From contig JAENRS010000017.1 of the NCBI GenBank assembly GCA_018466975.1, forward strand, positions 434,001 through 498,000: DNA of 64,000 bases. Direction: 5' to 3'. A program made the translations under genes and the position numbers. The notes under the pieces are model-generated. The model was not told the origin of the DNA, did no database searches, and saw nothing but the letters and a program-made list of their open reading frames with translations. Every line of letters begins with the position of its first letter. Positions within the stretch are counted from its first letter, which is position 1. The stretch comes from Sparassis latifolia (lineage: Eukaryota; Basidiomycota; Agaricomycetes; Polyporales; Sparassidaceae). Positions 11,629 to 22,848 of this stretch are shown here, in pieces.

Positions 11629-14600
11629 CTACAAAAGAGCATGGTTAATCCCATCCAGCATTGCGAACACAGGGACAAGTGGCATGCTGCTTGAAGCCGC
11701 CATCGACGGAGGCCCAGCAACGCTTTCAGGGGCCTGTATCACTGAAGAGCCTGCCGCAGCATCCACAGAATGAGTTTCATCATGAACGCAGCTGCCCGAT
11801 TCATTGGGGAGTGGTCCATTGCAACTGCTGTCTAGCAAATCTTCATCCGCATCCTGTTCTGCTGAGAAGACGTCTGTTATGAGATCAATCAAATCATCAT
11901 CACCCTCAATTGTCGCTGAAATTGTGGAGTCTTTGACGGTGTTCTTCGGCACACTCCCTGTCGCCCGACTGGCCACCTTTTGTACAAGTAATGCCCTGCG
12001 CTGTTCCGCTCGCTGTTTCTTCTGTTCCCACACCAGTTTCGCCGCATCCGCGTGAAGTTTTGCACGATCCTCAATACTCAAAGATGATCGACAGAGGGCC
12101 TCCGGAATAGATGCCGCAATTTGGGCATGATTATGCAACGAGAAAAGGTTGACAATGAAGTGCTCATCATCAGTATGTTTCACAATAGCACGGGTTTGTT
12201 GAGTCTCCTCTCGTTCTTGATAGATATGCTTCTCTCCATTCACTTGGCAGGCCCCACGATGACAGTCATGCTGTAAATTGATTGCAAACATAATGTCCTG
12301 TTTACATTCCATGAAACAAGGATGTGAGATTGACTAGCATTTACAAAGAGAACCCTTCTCACCTTTGGAGATAGTACAACATACTCCGCTGTACGTTTTG
12401 CCATTGGCAGATCAAGGATTGGATGACGGTCATTGTTCAGCAAAAGGAGCTGCACAGTAACTCATGTATGACTTGCATCGTCTATCGGGTGTCCAGCAAG
12501 AATGAGGATTTCACGGACGGTGCCGATGCGTAGTGGTGAGTAACTTCCCTGTGGTGTCAGATGAATGAAAATTGAGATCTCTTCTGCCTATAAATAATAA
12601 CAATAACCTACCCCCTCACAACGAACAACTGCATTTGAACCACAGCATATGACGTCGAGGTTATCTGCAACAATACTTTTGCCCAAGAGAAAACGCGGCT
12701 CGCTGAAGCCTGAGTGTGGCTCGCTGGAAGCTACAATAGGAGGACAACTTCCTGAAATGGTGGCGGCGATAGATTTCGCCCAGACCAGTGATGTTGCTTG
12801 CTCTCGCGATCTTGGCTTAATGCCTGACGGCAGCTGCTTCAATTGCGCTGACCCTTGGTTGATTATGTCAGAGCATGTCAGAGTGATGGTCACAATAGCA
12901 CGACAAGTACTCACCTCGAACTTTTGCCACTGCAGTGGGCAATCCAAGGAGGCGAGCATGCTCAGGATGAGTGAGAACATGTTCCAAAACTGAGTTACCT
13001 GCACGGATCCAGGTTCGGGATGATGCCGGTTTCCACCATCCCCCCGTAACAATATGTTTTACCCTTTCAAGACCCGCAAATGACCATGCAATATCTCGAC
13101 TTGGTGCTTGATGATTGCTGAGAATGGACGCTGCACGAAAGATGCGGTTGTATGATTTGGCATAGCGTTCTGTGGAGAACAGAACAGCGGGACCGAATCG
13201 GCGGATAAAGGCAGGCAGATGGATCAGGAAATGAAATTTTGGCTTTGTAACGAGAATGCTGGGACTGCAGCGAGCTGTGACATCCAGGAACTTGTCGATA
13301 CAATCTTCAAGTTCCGACTGAGTATCATAAGCATTATGTGAGATAGGCTATGAATGCAGGACTGTGAATCAGGCATTACTTACCAAGTATTGGTCGATAT
13401 CGTGGATATCTGTATGCCACAGAAGGACCGTCAGACGCCCTATCAGCAACCAGGCATCCAGAACTTCATGCGGCACCAAATCATAGACCGTAAATGCAAT
13501 CACTTGCGACAGAGTCTTGAAATGTTTTCCTATGAGTGCACCATGGTAGTGACAGATGTAATCTGCAGACAGCTTGGGTATGTTCAGCCCGTCTGCGACA
13601 ATTGAACTCAGTCTCGACTGGAACAATGCAAACTGTTTCTCCTTCTCCAGGAGAGTAACTGTCTGGTTCCAAAAGTACTTAACGACGCCAAGGAGAATCG
13701 TGTGTAATATCTCCGTAGGTGTATCTTGGTGTATGTCAACACCTGCAATTGATCAAGTTCCGTGTCATCGCTAAATCCACAAGAATGGTTACCTGGCATA
13801 TCATATAACGGATTCATGATACCGCCCTTCTCGTGTGCCTTTCGAAGCTCATCAGCAAGTATCAACTGTATCTCATCTGGCGTCTGCACAGTCTTATCCG
13901 GTGATGCTTTCCGAAGCTGCTGCCCAAGCTTAATGAGAGACTCTATTATAGGCTGTGCTATTGAATCTTTGATCCCAGAGTCCCGTACAGCATCCGCGAG
14001 ACATTTCGAGACCCTGGTTGAAGCGCCGTCAATAGTTGCTGAAATGCATGCTCTGCAGTCTCTGTACTTGAGCGAAGATCTGCTGACTGTATGGCACGTT
14101 CTTTAGACCCATTATCACACAGCAACAAATGACGTACCTCAAAGAGACTGCTGAAGCCCTCAGCTGAACATTTGTACTCCTGCGTGCCTCCAGCCTTACA
14201 AGTGTGACAGAAATAGTTCGAACCAAGACCCGCACACCCACAAAGCTCAGCTTGCATTGGGTTGTCACCAGGGAAGAACAAAGCGAACGGTCGAAGAAGA
14301 ACTTCTTCATTCTCAAGACAATCCCATGCAACAATAGGGTCAGCAAATGCACGGCTACCAATGATTAGAACACCTTGGAAAGATTGTAAGACTGAAGTCA
14401 CTTACTCCATATTTGCATGGATACCCTGCAACAACTCCAGTGGAGTTGCATGTGGCGATGTTGCCACAAAGCGGACATGGAACTGTGCCTCCAATTGTTG
14501 TCTGGGGAGTGCGCCATTCGAAAGATAACAGGAATAGTGTTTATTCCACTGCCGAGATCGATTTCCCGAGACGTCGTCGAGAAACAAAACCACAGGAATG

Positions 14601-16272
14601 GAATATACTCGTCGGCTCCCAGCAGTCTGACGCAGAGGATGTGGCATCTGAGTAGAGAATGCAGAGCAAGATGCTAGAAACTTGTACGTGAGAATTATAT
14701 AATGGAATCAGAAAGCAGGATTGCGCACGCGCAAATGGGTAGATACCACTTGTCATCTCCAATATTGTTTCGATGTTTCGATAGAAGGTCGACACAGGGA
14801 CAGCAGCAAAGTTATCCTTCTGAACAACGAGGCCCTACTGTCGGAAGTATTAGGACCGTTCACAGCATAATATCACTGGTACTGACCACAGTATCAATGA
14901 CATGGTGTCCCATTGCATACATAACCCCGCCACGTGTCAACCAACGCTTTGGGAGAAACCATCGGTCCTGCGTGTGCTGAACAAGCTCGTTGACATAGTA
15001 AATAACACTATTAACCCGTATGTTTGGAGTCAATAAGTCATCCGGGAGATCTTGCAGCAGCTTTGAGGCTTGCCAGACACTGTTGACCTTCTTACCAGAG
15101 TCTTCTGGGAACAATACCATTCGAGGGCGTGTAATTGGATTGGAAAATCCTACAAAATCTTTCAAGATACAGTTGTCATCATGTGAATGAAAATAACCTT
15201 CGCCAACGCATCAGCAATGTCATTGAGATACCAAACATTGCCTCGGCTTGATGTCTGCTTCTGTGTCGGATTTCCCGTCATCTGTAAAAGAGCCGCTTGT
15301 AATTTCCGAAGACCATCGAAGCTCGGAACGCGAGCACCAAGTTCCTTGGCCCAAGTTAGAATGGCACGCTGTTGTGCGCATGAGAAACGGAGCTCCGGGG
15401 CGTTGAATAGCAGATCGGTTAGGAAGTGCTATGTTAGGAACAGTGATGTCAGCAGGGTCTGCAATACTACAACGGGCCACTTACAGCTTTATCGGGATAA
15501 GGAAACCACGACTGGTCCGCTTGCTCAGGTCCGAACCACTCGTCATACAGTTGGCCTCCCGACTTGTGGCTGTCTTGAGCGGCATCTGTTCTATATGTGT
15601 GCATGGGACAAACACTTCATACTTCACGCAACGTACCAAATTCAGCAAAAAAATCATCTAGCTCGTCCTGATGTGACGTATCTTCATCATACGCAGGTAT
15701 CTCATCCGTGGATCCATCCCCTAGGTCAGCGCTCTGCAAGGCACGAGCTAAAGATGCTGCAAGTGCATTGAAGTCTTCTGCCTCCCAGTCATCTCCAGCA
15801 CTGTAGAGGATTTGATCTGTGTCGGATGTGGGCTGAGCGCACTCGGAAGTATCAATCGACACCTCCACTGTCTTACTATTGTCCACCGGTTCCTCAGCAG
15901 CACTTCCTATCATGGATTCACTCTGTAAACTATTGGAGTGAGTGTCATTACTGTGACGAAGGGAGAGTGAAGGCATGGGAATGCAGGTAGATTCGGGCGG
16001 CACTTCCTGTGGGGTATTCTGCCTTCGCTCCACCCTGGCTGCTTTAGAAAGTTGCTGGCGATGTTTGGTGGCCACATGAGATAAGACGTTGCGCCTTAGT
16101 ATCCATTCATCCTGTCCGGGTCGAGCAGGACAGATGCTGCAGCGCCAGAGTGACTTGTCATCCCTGTGCTCGAAATCTGTTTCGTGCGGTTAGCAATCAC
16201 TTAATTCTATGCTGATGGATGCATCTTACCATCCCAGATCACAGTGATCTTCTCAGTGGGTCGAGGCATCAT
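11629..16272 (-). CDS. Plavaka-type transposase
   Basis: A large reverse-strand gene with about ten exons. The start is the ATG at 16272 (MMPRPTEKITVIWDD), spliced to a zinc-finger-like segment WRCSICPARPG...LSHVATKHRQQ (two Cys, two His). Recognisable family blocks follow in order: AQQRAILTWAKELG (about 15,360), RMVLFPEDSGK (15,120), VYSIPVVLFLDDVSGN plus QWNKHYSCYLSN (14,600-14,500), FPGDNPMQAELCGCAGL (14,270-14,220), DTPTEILHTILLGVVKYFW (13,720-13,660), HFLIHLPAFIRRFGPA (13,230-13,190), LSNHQAPSRDIAWSFAGLER (13,110-13,060) and the C-terminal block MFAINLQHDC (12,290). These match the Plavaka transposases of basidiomycetes, related to CACTA (En/Spm) elements, which cut and paste DNA. Around 14,040 the matching frame appears to change without a usable intron, so a frameshift is possible. 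Termini are unresolved. Confidence 0.75.
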
Positions 16273-16375
16273 TGCAAAACCGTGAGTCAACAACGTGCAC
16301 AGCGGTCGAAGCTGAGCGCTGATTCGGAGTCTGACGCCAAAGCCAAGCGCGCGACTCCGACCGAGAAAAGCCAAC

Positions 16376-16530
16376 ATCAGCAAAAGTCAACTTTTGCTTA
16401 CCGGTGTTATACCCGATAAGGAGATCCTTTTTCTTATTCCTCCATTAGTCACCCTTATCGGCGTTAATTGCCCAATCAAGAACGGAGACCTCCTTAATTA
16501 AAGTAAGGGAGCTAAATGGAGGTAACATCT
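16376..16530. repeat. Fragment related to the core of the 8-kb foldback
   Basis: From AGCAAAAGTCAACTTTTGC through AAGGAGATCC, TTATTCCTCC, GAGACCTCCTTAATTAA and AAGGGAGC, the words occur in the same order as on the reverse strand of 8410-8270. Divergence is considerable. It looks like a decayed solo copy of the inner element, inserted upstream of the transposase gene. Confidence 0.55.
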
Positions 16531-17212
16531 GATGAAGTCACATCAGTTGCTCCGTTGGCAGTCCGCCAGACGTCCGATGGATGACCGGCCAGTGTTAGTC
16601 CGCATAAAGGCCTAGCATGTAGTCCTTAGGAACTTCTATTGACACGAAACGGAGAGTAATTCAGCGGATATATAATTTAGGTCCGACAAAGGTGCCATTA
16701 ACAATCTGAGCTAGGGTATTCGTATTGAGGTTTAAATAATATATCAGGGACATTACGCAGACGCTTCTACGGAGGTTGGCTGAGTTTCAATCCAACTGAC
16801 ATTCTGGTTTGTTTGGCGGTGTACTCACGCGCGCTGAAAAATGCTGAAACGGTAGTAAGTGGGCAGTAACGTTGAACGCTAACCCGCTGAATGCTAAACC
16901 CCCTGAGAAACATAGTAGCCTGACTGCCCGGATTCTTGGCTGACACTCCAAGCGTATGATCAACCCGAACGCACCTGACGAACATTCGCCCGGCTCAAAT
17001 AGAATTGCTTGCCCAGGCGGCAGAATGGGAGACGATGTTACATTTCGCATGTCCGCATGGTATACAGAAAGACGAGCTCTTCAGTACGACTGATGTAAAC
17101 GCGCGTGCTCACGGTTTCCTCAGCATGAAGTGCATAATTTCCGGCGATGCCTGTACAAACTTCAAGATAAGCATCACAAGGATCCAGACCAAATCGACGA
17201 CAATACCTGATA
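16531..17212. other. Intergenic, no feature seen
   Basis: Lies between the transposon side and the end of a MYND pseudogene. Short unconnected frames only. One boundary of the Plavaka element may be here. Confidence 0.35.
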
Positions 17213-18607
17213 TCACCACTTGACGTCGGCCTGCGGCTCCTTGTCCAAACATATGCTCAGTTCCCAATCACTGACACGCTTCGCCCAGCGGTACATCTTG
17301 AACCCGGCGTGCCCTCCTCTGGGGCCATCCATCTCCCTCCTGATCTCCGCAAACAGTACGAGATCGCGGTCCTGGCGGAAGAAGCTCTCGAGCGTCCGCT
17401 GCCTGTCATAGATCATGTACGCGTCACGATTCGCGAGACCGATCTGGAGCTTCACAAGGAACGCTTTCGCGCCGTGGGCGTTCGGGGGTGGGTATCTCTC
17501 GTGGTTCGTCCGCAGCCCCGCGTACTTATTGTTGAAGTTGAAGCGGTTGAAGATGTAGCTGTAATGGCCCTCGAACCCGGGCATACTGTTCACGAAGCGG
17601 ACCGTGCGCCACGTACCACCGCGCAGCGACCGGCAGGTGGGCTTGTGTTCCGCCTAGTGGGCGCGCTGGCAGGCTATGAAAGATATGTGGATGAGGAGAA
17701 CCAATCATGGCCTGTCTACGACCTACCCTGTCCGCAATACAAGACCGACAAGCATTGCGAGCACCGGCTCGTCGTCTTCTCGCCACAGAGCACACACCCA
17801 GTGTCTGCGTTGAACTTCCCGAGATCTTCGAAAGAGAGCGGGCCAACCGGGATCAAGAAGGATACCTTGAAGTCACGCTCAACGGCGTGCCTGTGGGGCT
17901 GGAAGTCCGGCGGTAGATGCTTGGCGTTCATGGCAAGGAGCTGGAGCAAGAGCTTGCCTTCGAGCTCGTTCGCGTGAATCAGGCTTATTGTGCCAGCATC
18001 AGACTCTTGCATGCGCTCTTGGACCCACTGCAGGCCGGGGGACCGGTTGTTCTGGGCGAAGGACTGGTACAACATGACGAGGAGGGGCGTCTTGGAATCA
18101 ATCCGCTGAACCGAGAGCATCTGGTTCTGTGCGTTTAGACGTCATTTATCACTGCAAGTAACGTGCATATGCCCTGATATTGATGGCGAACGTCTGGCCC
18201 TCTGGGTCCTTCACCACGCAGCACCTGTATCCGTCATCCCAGAGCTCTGCGATGCACATGAGGGTCTGACGAAGGTCCAGGATTGGGTTCACATAAAGGT
18301 CGACCGCGTTCTCCGCGCCCACAGAGCGCGCACGCATACACGCGCCCGCCTCGCCGAAGTTGCCGCGCCTGATTGCATCGTGCACAGAGCGAGTCTCGTC
18401 CACCCCGGAAGTACAGGAAGGCCATGATGGGACAGATGCAATGTGGAGCGGAACTTTTGGTATGACTTTGGCCAGAGACTGGGCCGCGTTGAGGGCTTGC
18501 TCAAGGCGTTTCTCCAGCGCCTCGTCTGGGAGCTTCGTCGTAGCGGGAAGCTCGATTCCCATGGAAGACAGCACAGACAAGGTGTCAATTCTAGAGAGAG
18601 GCTCCAT
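17213..18607 (-). pseudogene. MYND zinc-finger protein, copy 2 with stop inside the finger
   Basis: Same plan as the other MYND copies: start MEPLSRIDTLSVLSSMG at 18607, middle exon with VGPLSFEDLGKFNADTGC, finger half CVLCGEKTTSRCSQC, second finger half after an intron, and C-terminal part ending ADVKW. In the second half of the finger the conserved Trp of the AHW motif is a TAG codon (17656-17654), so the protein would end inside the finger. Everything after it is open to the normal stop. The first intron (18172-18127, 46 nt) starts with GC instead of GT. Only this GC-AG splice joins the exons in the family frame. A GC donor can be functional, but with the stop it suggests recent decay. The tail is otherwise undamaged, so the loss may be young or a polymorphism. 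Confidence 0.8.
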
Positions 18608-18934
18608 GTTGTCGAGGTTGATCCGGTGCTCTGTCGAGAATCAAGGAAGAACTCGTACACAGCCAACGATGTCAACGCAGAAGAGTGCTCCCCAGAAATA
18701 ATCAACACAGCTTGAAAGGCCTGACGGTCAGTATCCCTACACTAGGCCACAGTTATCTTCTAAGGGAGCTTGCTAGTATTCAGGTGATAACTGACTAGTC
18801 CACTAAAACGTTAGCTCTTTGTGCGCTCTGAAATTTACCGGATCAGGTAACCACAGTGCTATGCCGTCGACGTCACTACACGTGCAGTAACTAATTATAA
18901 TAAGCCAAAAACATTGTTACGGTCACTTTGCCTC
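18608..18934. other. Intergenic, no feature seen
   Basis: Upstream side of MYND copy 2 and downstream side of a dehydrogenase gene. No open frame or repeat of note. Confidence 0.4.
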
Positions 18935-20237
18935 CTACGGAAACACAATGACATTGCGAAAGCGTGCCTCGTTTCGAACGACCCCTTCGTACGCAACGGC
19001 GAACTCCTCAAGACTGTATTCCTTAACAATCGACTTAATGTCTGTACCCGGCCAGGATCAGCGACAACCACAAAGGTAATGATAACCAGACGCTTATTCC
19101 ACTCACCAGAAAGAGTCGAGAACTTCACACAGTGCTCCATGTCCGACGCGCAGCCACACGACCACCCGCGGATGCTCGCGCGGTTCATGTTCAAGAAGAG
19201 GTTCCACACCTCGATTGGTGCGTCGGTAGCAGCGGAAACTAGCGTGACCGTCCCACTTCTCCCCAAGGCTGGGATGATCTCGTTGATGTGCTTCGCGCGG
19301 GGCGCGGTGCAAATGATGACACGCGCACCGCCGACTGCCTGGAGGCGCTCGACCGCGTTCGTTGTGCTCGAATCGATGTACTCGTGCGCGCCGATCGAGA
19401 GCGCAAGAGCGCGCTTCGCGTGTCCGGAGGACACAGCATACACCTGCGCAGATAGTCAATTGAATGTGAAGACAGCATCATGGCTTACACACCTTCAATC
19501 CCAGCTTCGCGGCGTACTGGATGGCGAGATGCCCGAGCCCTCCAATTCCTTGAACCACGCAAATGTCGCCCGGGGTAAACGGCGTGGTCCGAATGGCGTC
19601 GAACACGGTGACGCCGCCGCAAAAGAGGGGGGCCAGTTCCGCATACGACGCCTTCTGGAGCGCCTCCTCGGCGATGCTCACAACCGCTGTGCGCGCAACC
19701 GTATTAGCAAACTCTCTAGATGCATAGCCCGAAATATGCACCCGACTCCGGCGCATACATGTATTGGGCGTGCCCGCCGTCGAACGTGAAGCCCGTGACG
19801 CCGCCCTTCCTGCATACTGCGAAGTCACCCTTCCTACAGAAGTCGCACCGCCCGCAATACCCCCCGTTCCAGCCCACGCCGACGAGAGCGCCGACTCTGA
19901 ATCGCGCGCCTTCGCCCTCCGCTGCGTCCGCGTCCGCGATGGCGGCGCCCACGGCGGCGATGCGGCCAATGACCTCATGACCCGGGATGCGGGGGTACTG
20001 TAGGCCAGGCCAGGTTCCGTCCTTGACAAAGTGGTCAGAGTTGCAGATGCCCGACGCGTGCACGCGGATGACGACCTCGTTTGGCGCAGGCTCTCGCGTC
20101 TCCTTCGTGACGATTTGCCAGGCACCGTTTGGGGCGGGGCAGCTCGCTGTCGGAAAACAATCAGCCTGTGGGTGCTCTGCTATTTGGGATGACTTACCCG
20201 CTTCGTAGGTCTTGGGGAGGTGAGAGATGGAAGTCAT
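18935..20237 (-). CDS. Zinc-dependent alcohol dehydrogenase (MDR family)
   Basis: Starts at the ATG at 20237 (MTSISHLPKTYEAG) and ends at the TAG at 18937-18935, with about four introns. The catalytic zinc side is shown by HASGICNSDHFVKDG and the GHEVIG motif. The structural zinc lobe has four cysteines in GYCGRCDFC and FAVC. The Rossmann fold is marked by GIGGLGHLAIQYAAKLG. The C-terminal exon ends EARFRNVIVFP. Such enzymes oxidise alcohols or reduce aldehydes with NAD(P); the substrate cannot be read from sequence. All motifs and exon frames look intact. A second, more distant MDR gene follows in the same orientation at 20677-22306, but the two belong to different subfamilies and are not a recent duplicate pair. 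Confidence 0.88.
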
Positions 20238-20676
20238 GATGCAGATACTAGATGTGCGAGGGGACTGACCTTTGGTGGAAACACGGGGGACTTCTTATAC
20301 CTTTTCGCTATCGTCGGTGAAGATGAAGCAGCTGCATCGATAGACCGAGCGCATCAAGGAGACTTTGATACCGCCATTAGGCACCCTGCCGCAGGTCAAC
20401 GTCAACTTGTCTTCGAGCGGCGGCTCGGAGGTGGATTCTCACGAGTCGTTACGGCCGGCGGCAGAGGGCGGCAGGCGGCAACTCAATGTTTACTACTGTA
20501 TACGATCCTCGGATCGCGTCCCCATGACATAATATCTCCGAGTCCGAATCGCTATGAACCTCACTGACAGAACATGTCAAAGGTGTAAAGCCATGTGCGG
20601 AAGTCAACCGGCAAAGTGACTCGTATTCATGATTCAGATGACTGAAGCTCATACACGTGTACATACGTACCAGTCT
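20238..20676. other. Intergenic between two dehydrogenase genes
   Basis: Promoter of the first dehydrogenase and 3' flank of the second. Both genes are on the reverse strand. I see no conserved element. Confidence 0.4.
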
Positions 20677-22306
20677 TCAGAGCCACGGATTGAATAAGAC
20701 CTTCCCGCACTCCCCCTTATCAAACAGCTCGTAGCTCTCCTTCGCCTCGTCGAATCCGACGATCTTTTCCACTAGGCTCGCCTCTTCTCCAACGGCGCCA
20801 AACACGTCCTGACGCTTGAGGATAATCTCGAGGGCTAGGGGGAACATCGCGCGCACTGGACAACGGCCAAAGTCGAACGATACGTTCTTGTCGTACACCT
20901 CGCGCCCCGTGAAAGGGATCGGCGGCTCCTGGTGCACGCCGACGGAGCTGATGAGCCCGAACGGGCGCACGAGCTCGTACGCGAGCTTCAGTGCACTGTT
21001 GTTGCCTACGACCTGCCGTCAACGATAGACTGAGTTTCTCGTCCGAAGGAATTTCAGGAATCGTGCACCACCTCCAGAACGGCATTCGCGCCCGCACCGT
21101 TTGAGTTTTTCTGGACCATTTGCTTGCCCTCGTCGATGGACGCGACGGTGAAACTTCCTGAGCCTTTGCTCGTCGTGTCGATCGCAGCATACACCGCCTC
21201 CACCTTGCGCCGCCGCGACTCGTTCGGGTCAATCGCTACAACATTATACTCCAGCCCTTGTTGAACGCCGATCGTCGCCAACATGTCGAGCAGACTGACC
21301 GTGGCGCACTATCAACGTCTTCAGAATCCGATCTACCGGCACGAAAATACTACAAAGCTGTCTTACCACGCCGACCGGCCCCAAACCCACCACAGCGATG
21401 GTCAAGACACGGTCCGCCCTCTGCAGCGTCGTGGCACCTTGTCCGCTGATCGCACTGTCAGGTATGAACCCGCTGGTGGGGTACGCTCTGCCCGTGAGCA
21501 CCGGCAAGATCTTGGGGTGCTGCAGAGCCTGCAGGGCGGCGAATATGCCTGTAGGCAGGATGTCCGCGAGCAGTAGGAGCGAGCCGTCTGATACGCTCGT
21601 GGCGTCGACCTTCCCCTGTGCAGCGAGTGCGCTGAGACTGAATAGGGTCCCGCCGGCCTTCGGGATGCGTGTGTACTGCGCCTGACCACCGGGAAGCTTG
21701 GGGATGCCGAAGAGGGTGGAGTGGATGCAGCGGCAAGTGAAGCCTATGCGGCAGAAACTGTGCGGAGTTGGTAGATGTGAGACGGGGTAGCAAGAGCAGG
21801 CTGTCCACGTACTGGCACTCGCCGCAAGATACCGTGAACGGCGAGACGACCTTGTCGCCCACGCGTAGAGTCGAGTACAGCTCGGGTCTGTCAGTCGCCC
21901 CGGGATGGAAGCTCGCGCCGAGCGCGACGACTTCACCGATCAACTCATGCCCGCAGGTCAGGCTGGCGTTCAAATATATTAGGGAGCCTTCGGTGCGCGT
22001 GGGACTGACGGCACGCACTCTGCATCGACATCCTCGTGTCCGCGGTAGATGTGCAGATCGCTCCCGCACAGACCTGCGAGCTGTACCCAGGATCAGCGCG
22101 TTTTGGCGTACAGATGGTGTGTTCTACCTTGATCTTGACAATCGCATCATCGGGCTCCAGGATTCTGTACGGACTGGAGGTGAGCACCCGCGTCGCGCTC
22201 GGGGTGGGGAGACTGACTGGGGAATGGGCACGGTCTCCACGCGGATATCATAGGCCGGGGGATACCAGCGTACAGCGCGCTGGGTGCCGGAGGGTGGGGT
22301 GGACAT
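20677..22306 (-). CDS. Zinc-binding MDR dehydrogenase, second type
   Basis: Starts at the ATG at 22306 (MSTPPSGTQRAVRWYPPAYD) and ends at 20677 with FNPWL. Splicing joins ILEPDDAIVKIK to GLCGSDLHIYRGHEDVDA and then LTCGHELIGEVVALG, the catalytic zinc region. It continues to GDKVVSPFTVSCGEC and CRIGFTCRC, the structural zinc cysteines. The cofactor fold appears as VVGLGPVGV. Next come FTVASIDEG and a C-terminal block with RPFGLISSVGVHQE and DKNVSFDFGRCP. The pattern fits a glutathione-independent formaldehyde or sorbitol dehydrogenase-like group of fungi, but the exact substrate is open. About six short introns are needed. The exon around 21060-21000 (end of the NAD domain) was the hardest to join, so details there are tentative. 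Confidence 0.8.
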
Positions 22307-22848
22307 GATGGGACAGGATGATAGCGAGCAAAATCGATGTGCGAAAGATGAACCTGCAGATCCCGAGCTATCTATACATCGATCATGATCGAGTCCACTC
22401 GTGGGGACGATACGGCTCATGCATGGTGCGTTGAAGAGGGTTGAGGGGCGAGTCACTAAGTAGAGAACGCACCATGGCATACATTACCCAAGTACGTCTG
22501 TCCCATGGAACAGCGCAAGGATTAGCTCTTTGGCTAGAACGCTCATCATGATGATATCATGCACTACTGAGGACCTGCCAAGATCACCGCCGCCTACGTC
22601 GCACTGGGATCGTTGGACTTGCCCTCGTAGAAGAGAGAGAAGAAGAGATCAAGGTGTGAACGTTATCGAATTCACTACATTTCAGACCTATGCGGCGGCA
22701 GCCTAAGACAAGCGGCAGTGAAGTGCCAGACTCGTGATTTGTGACACACCTTCTTTCTCCAAGTCACAATGCCTGAGTGACGAGGTTGCTCCTCTACAGC
22801 TATGTACATGTTCTCATTAATCACGTCTAACGTTGATTATGTATTATC
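22307..22848. other. Intergenic between divergent genes
   Basis: The second dehydrogenase (reverse) and MYND copy 3 (forward) diverge from here. No open frame with family resemblance and no repeat was seen. Confidence 0.4.
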
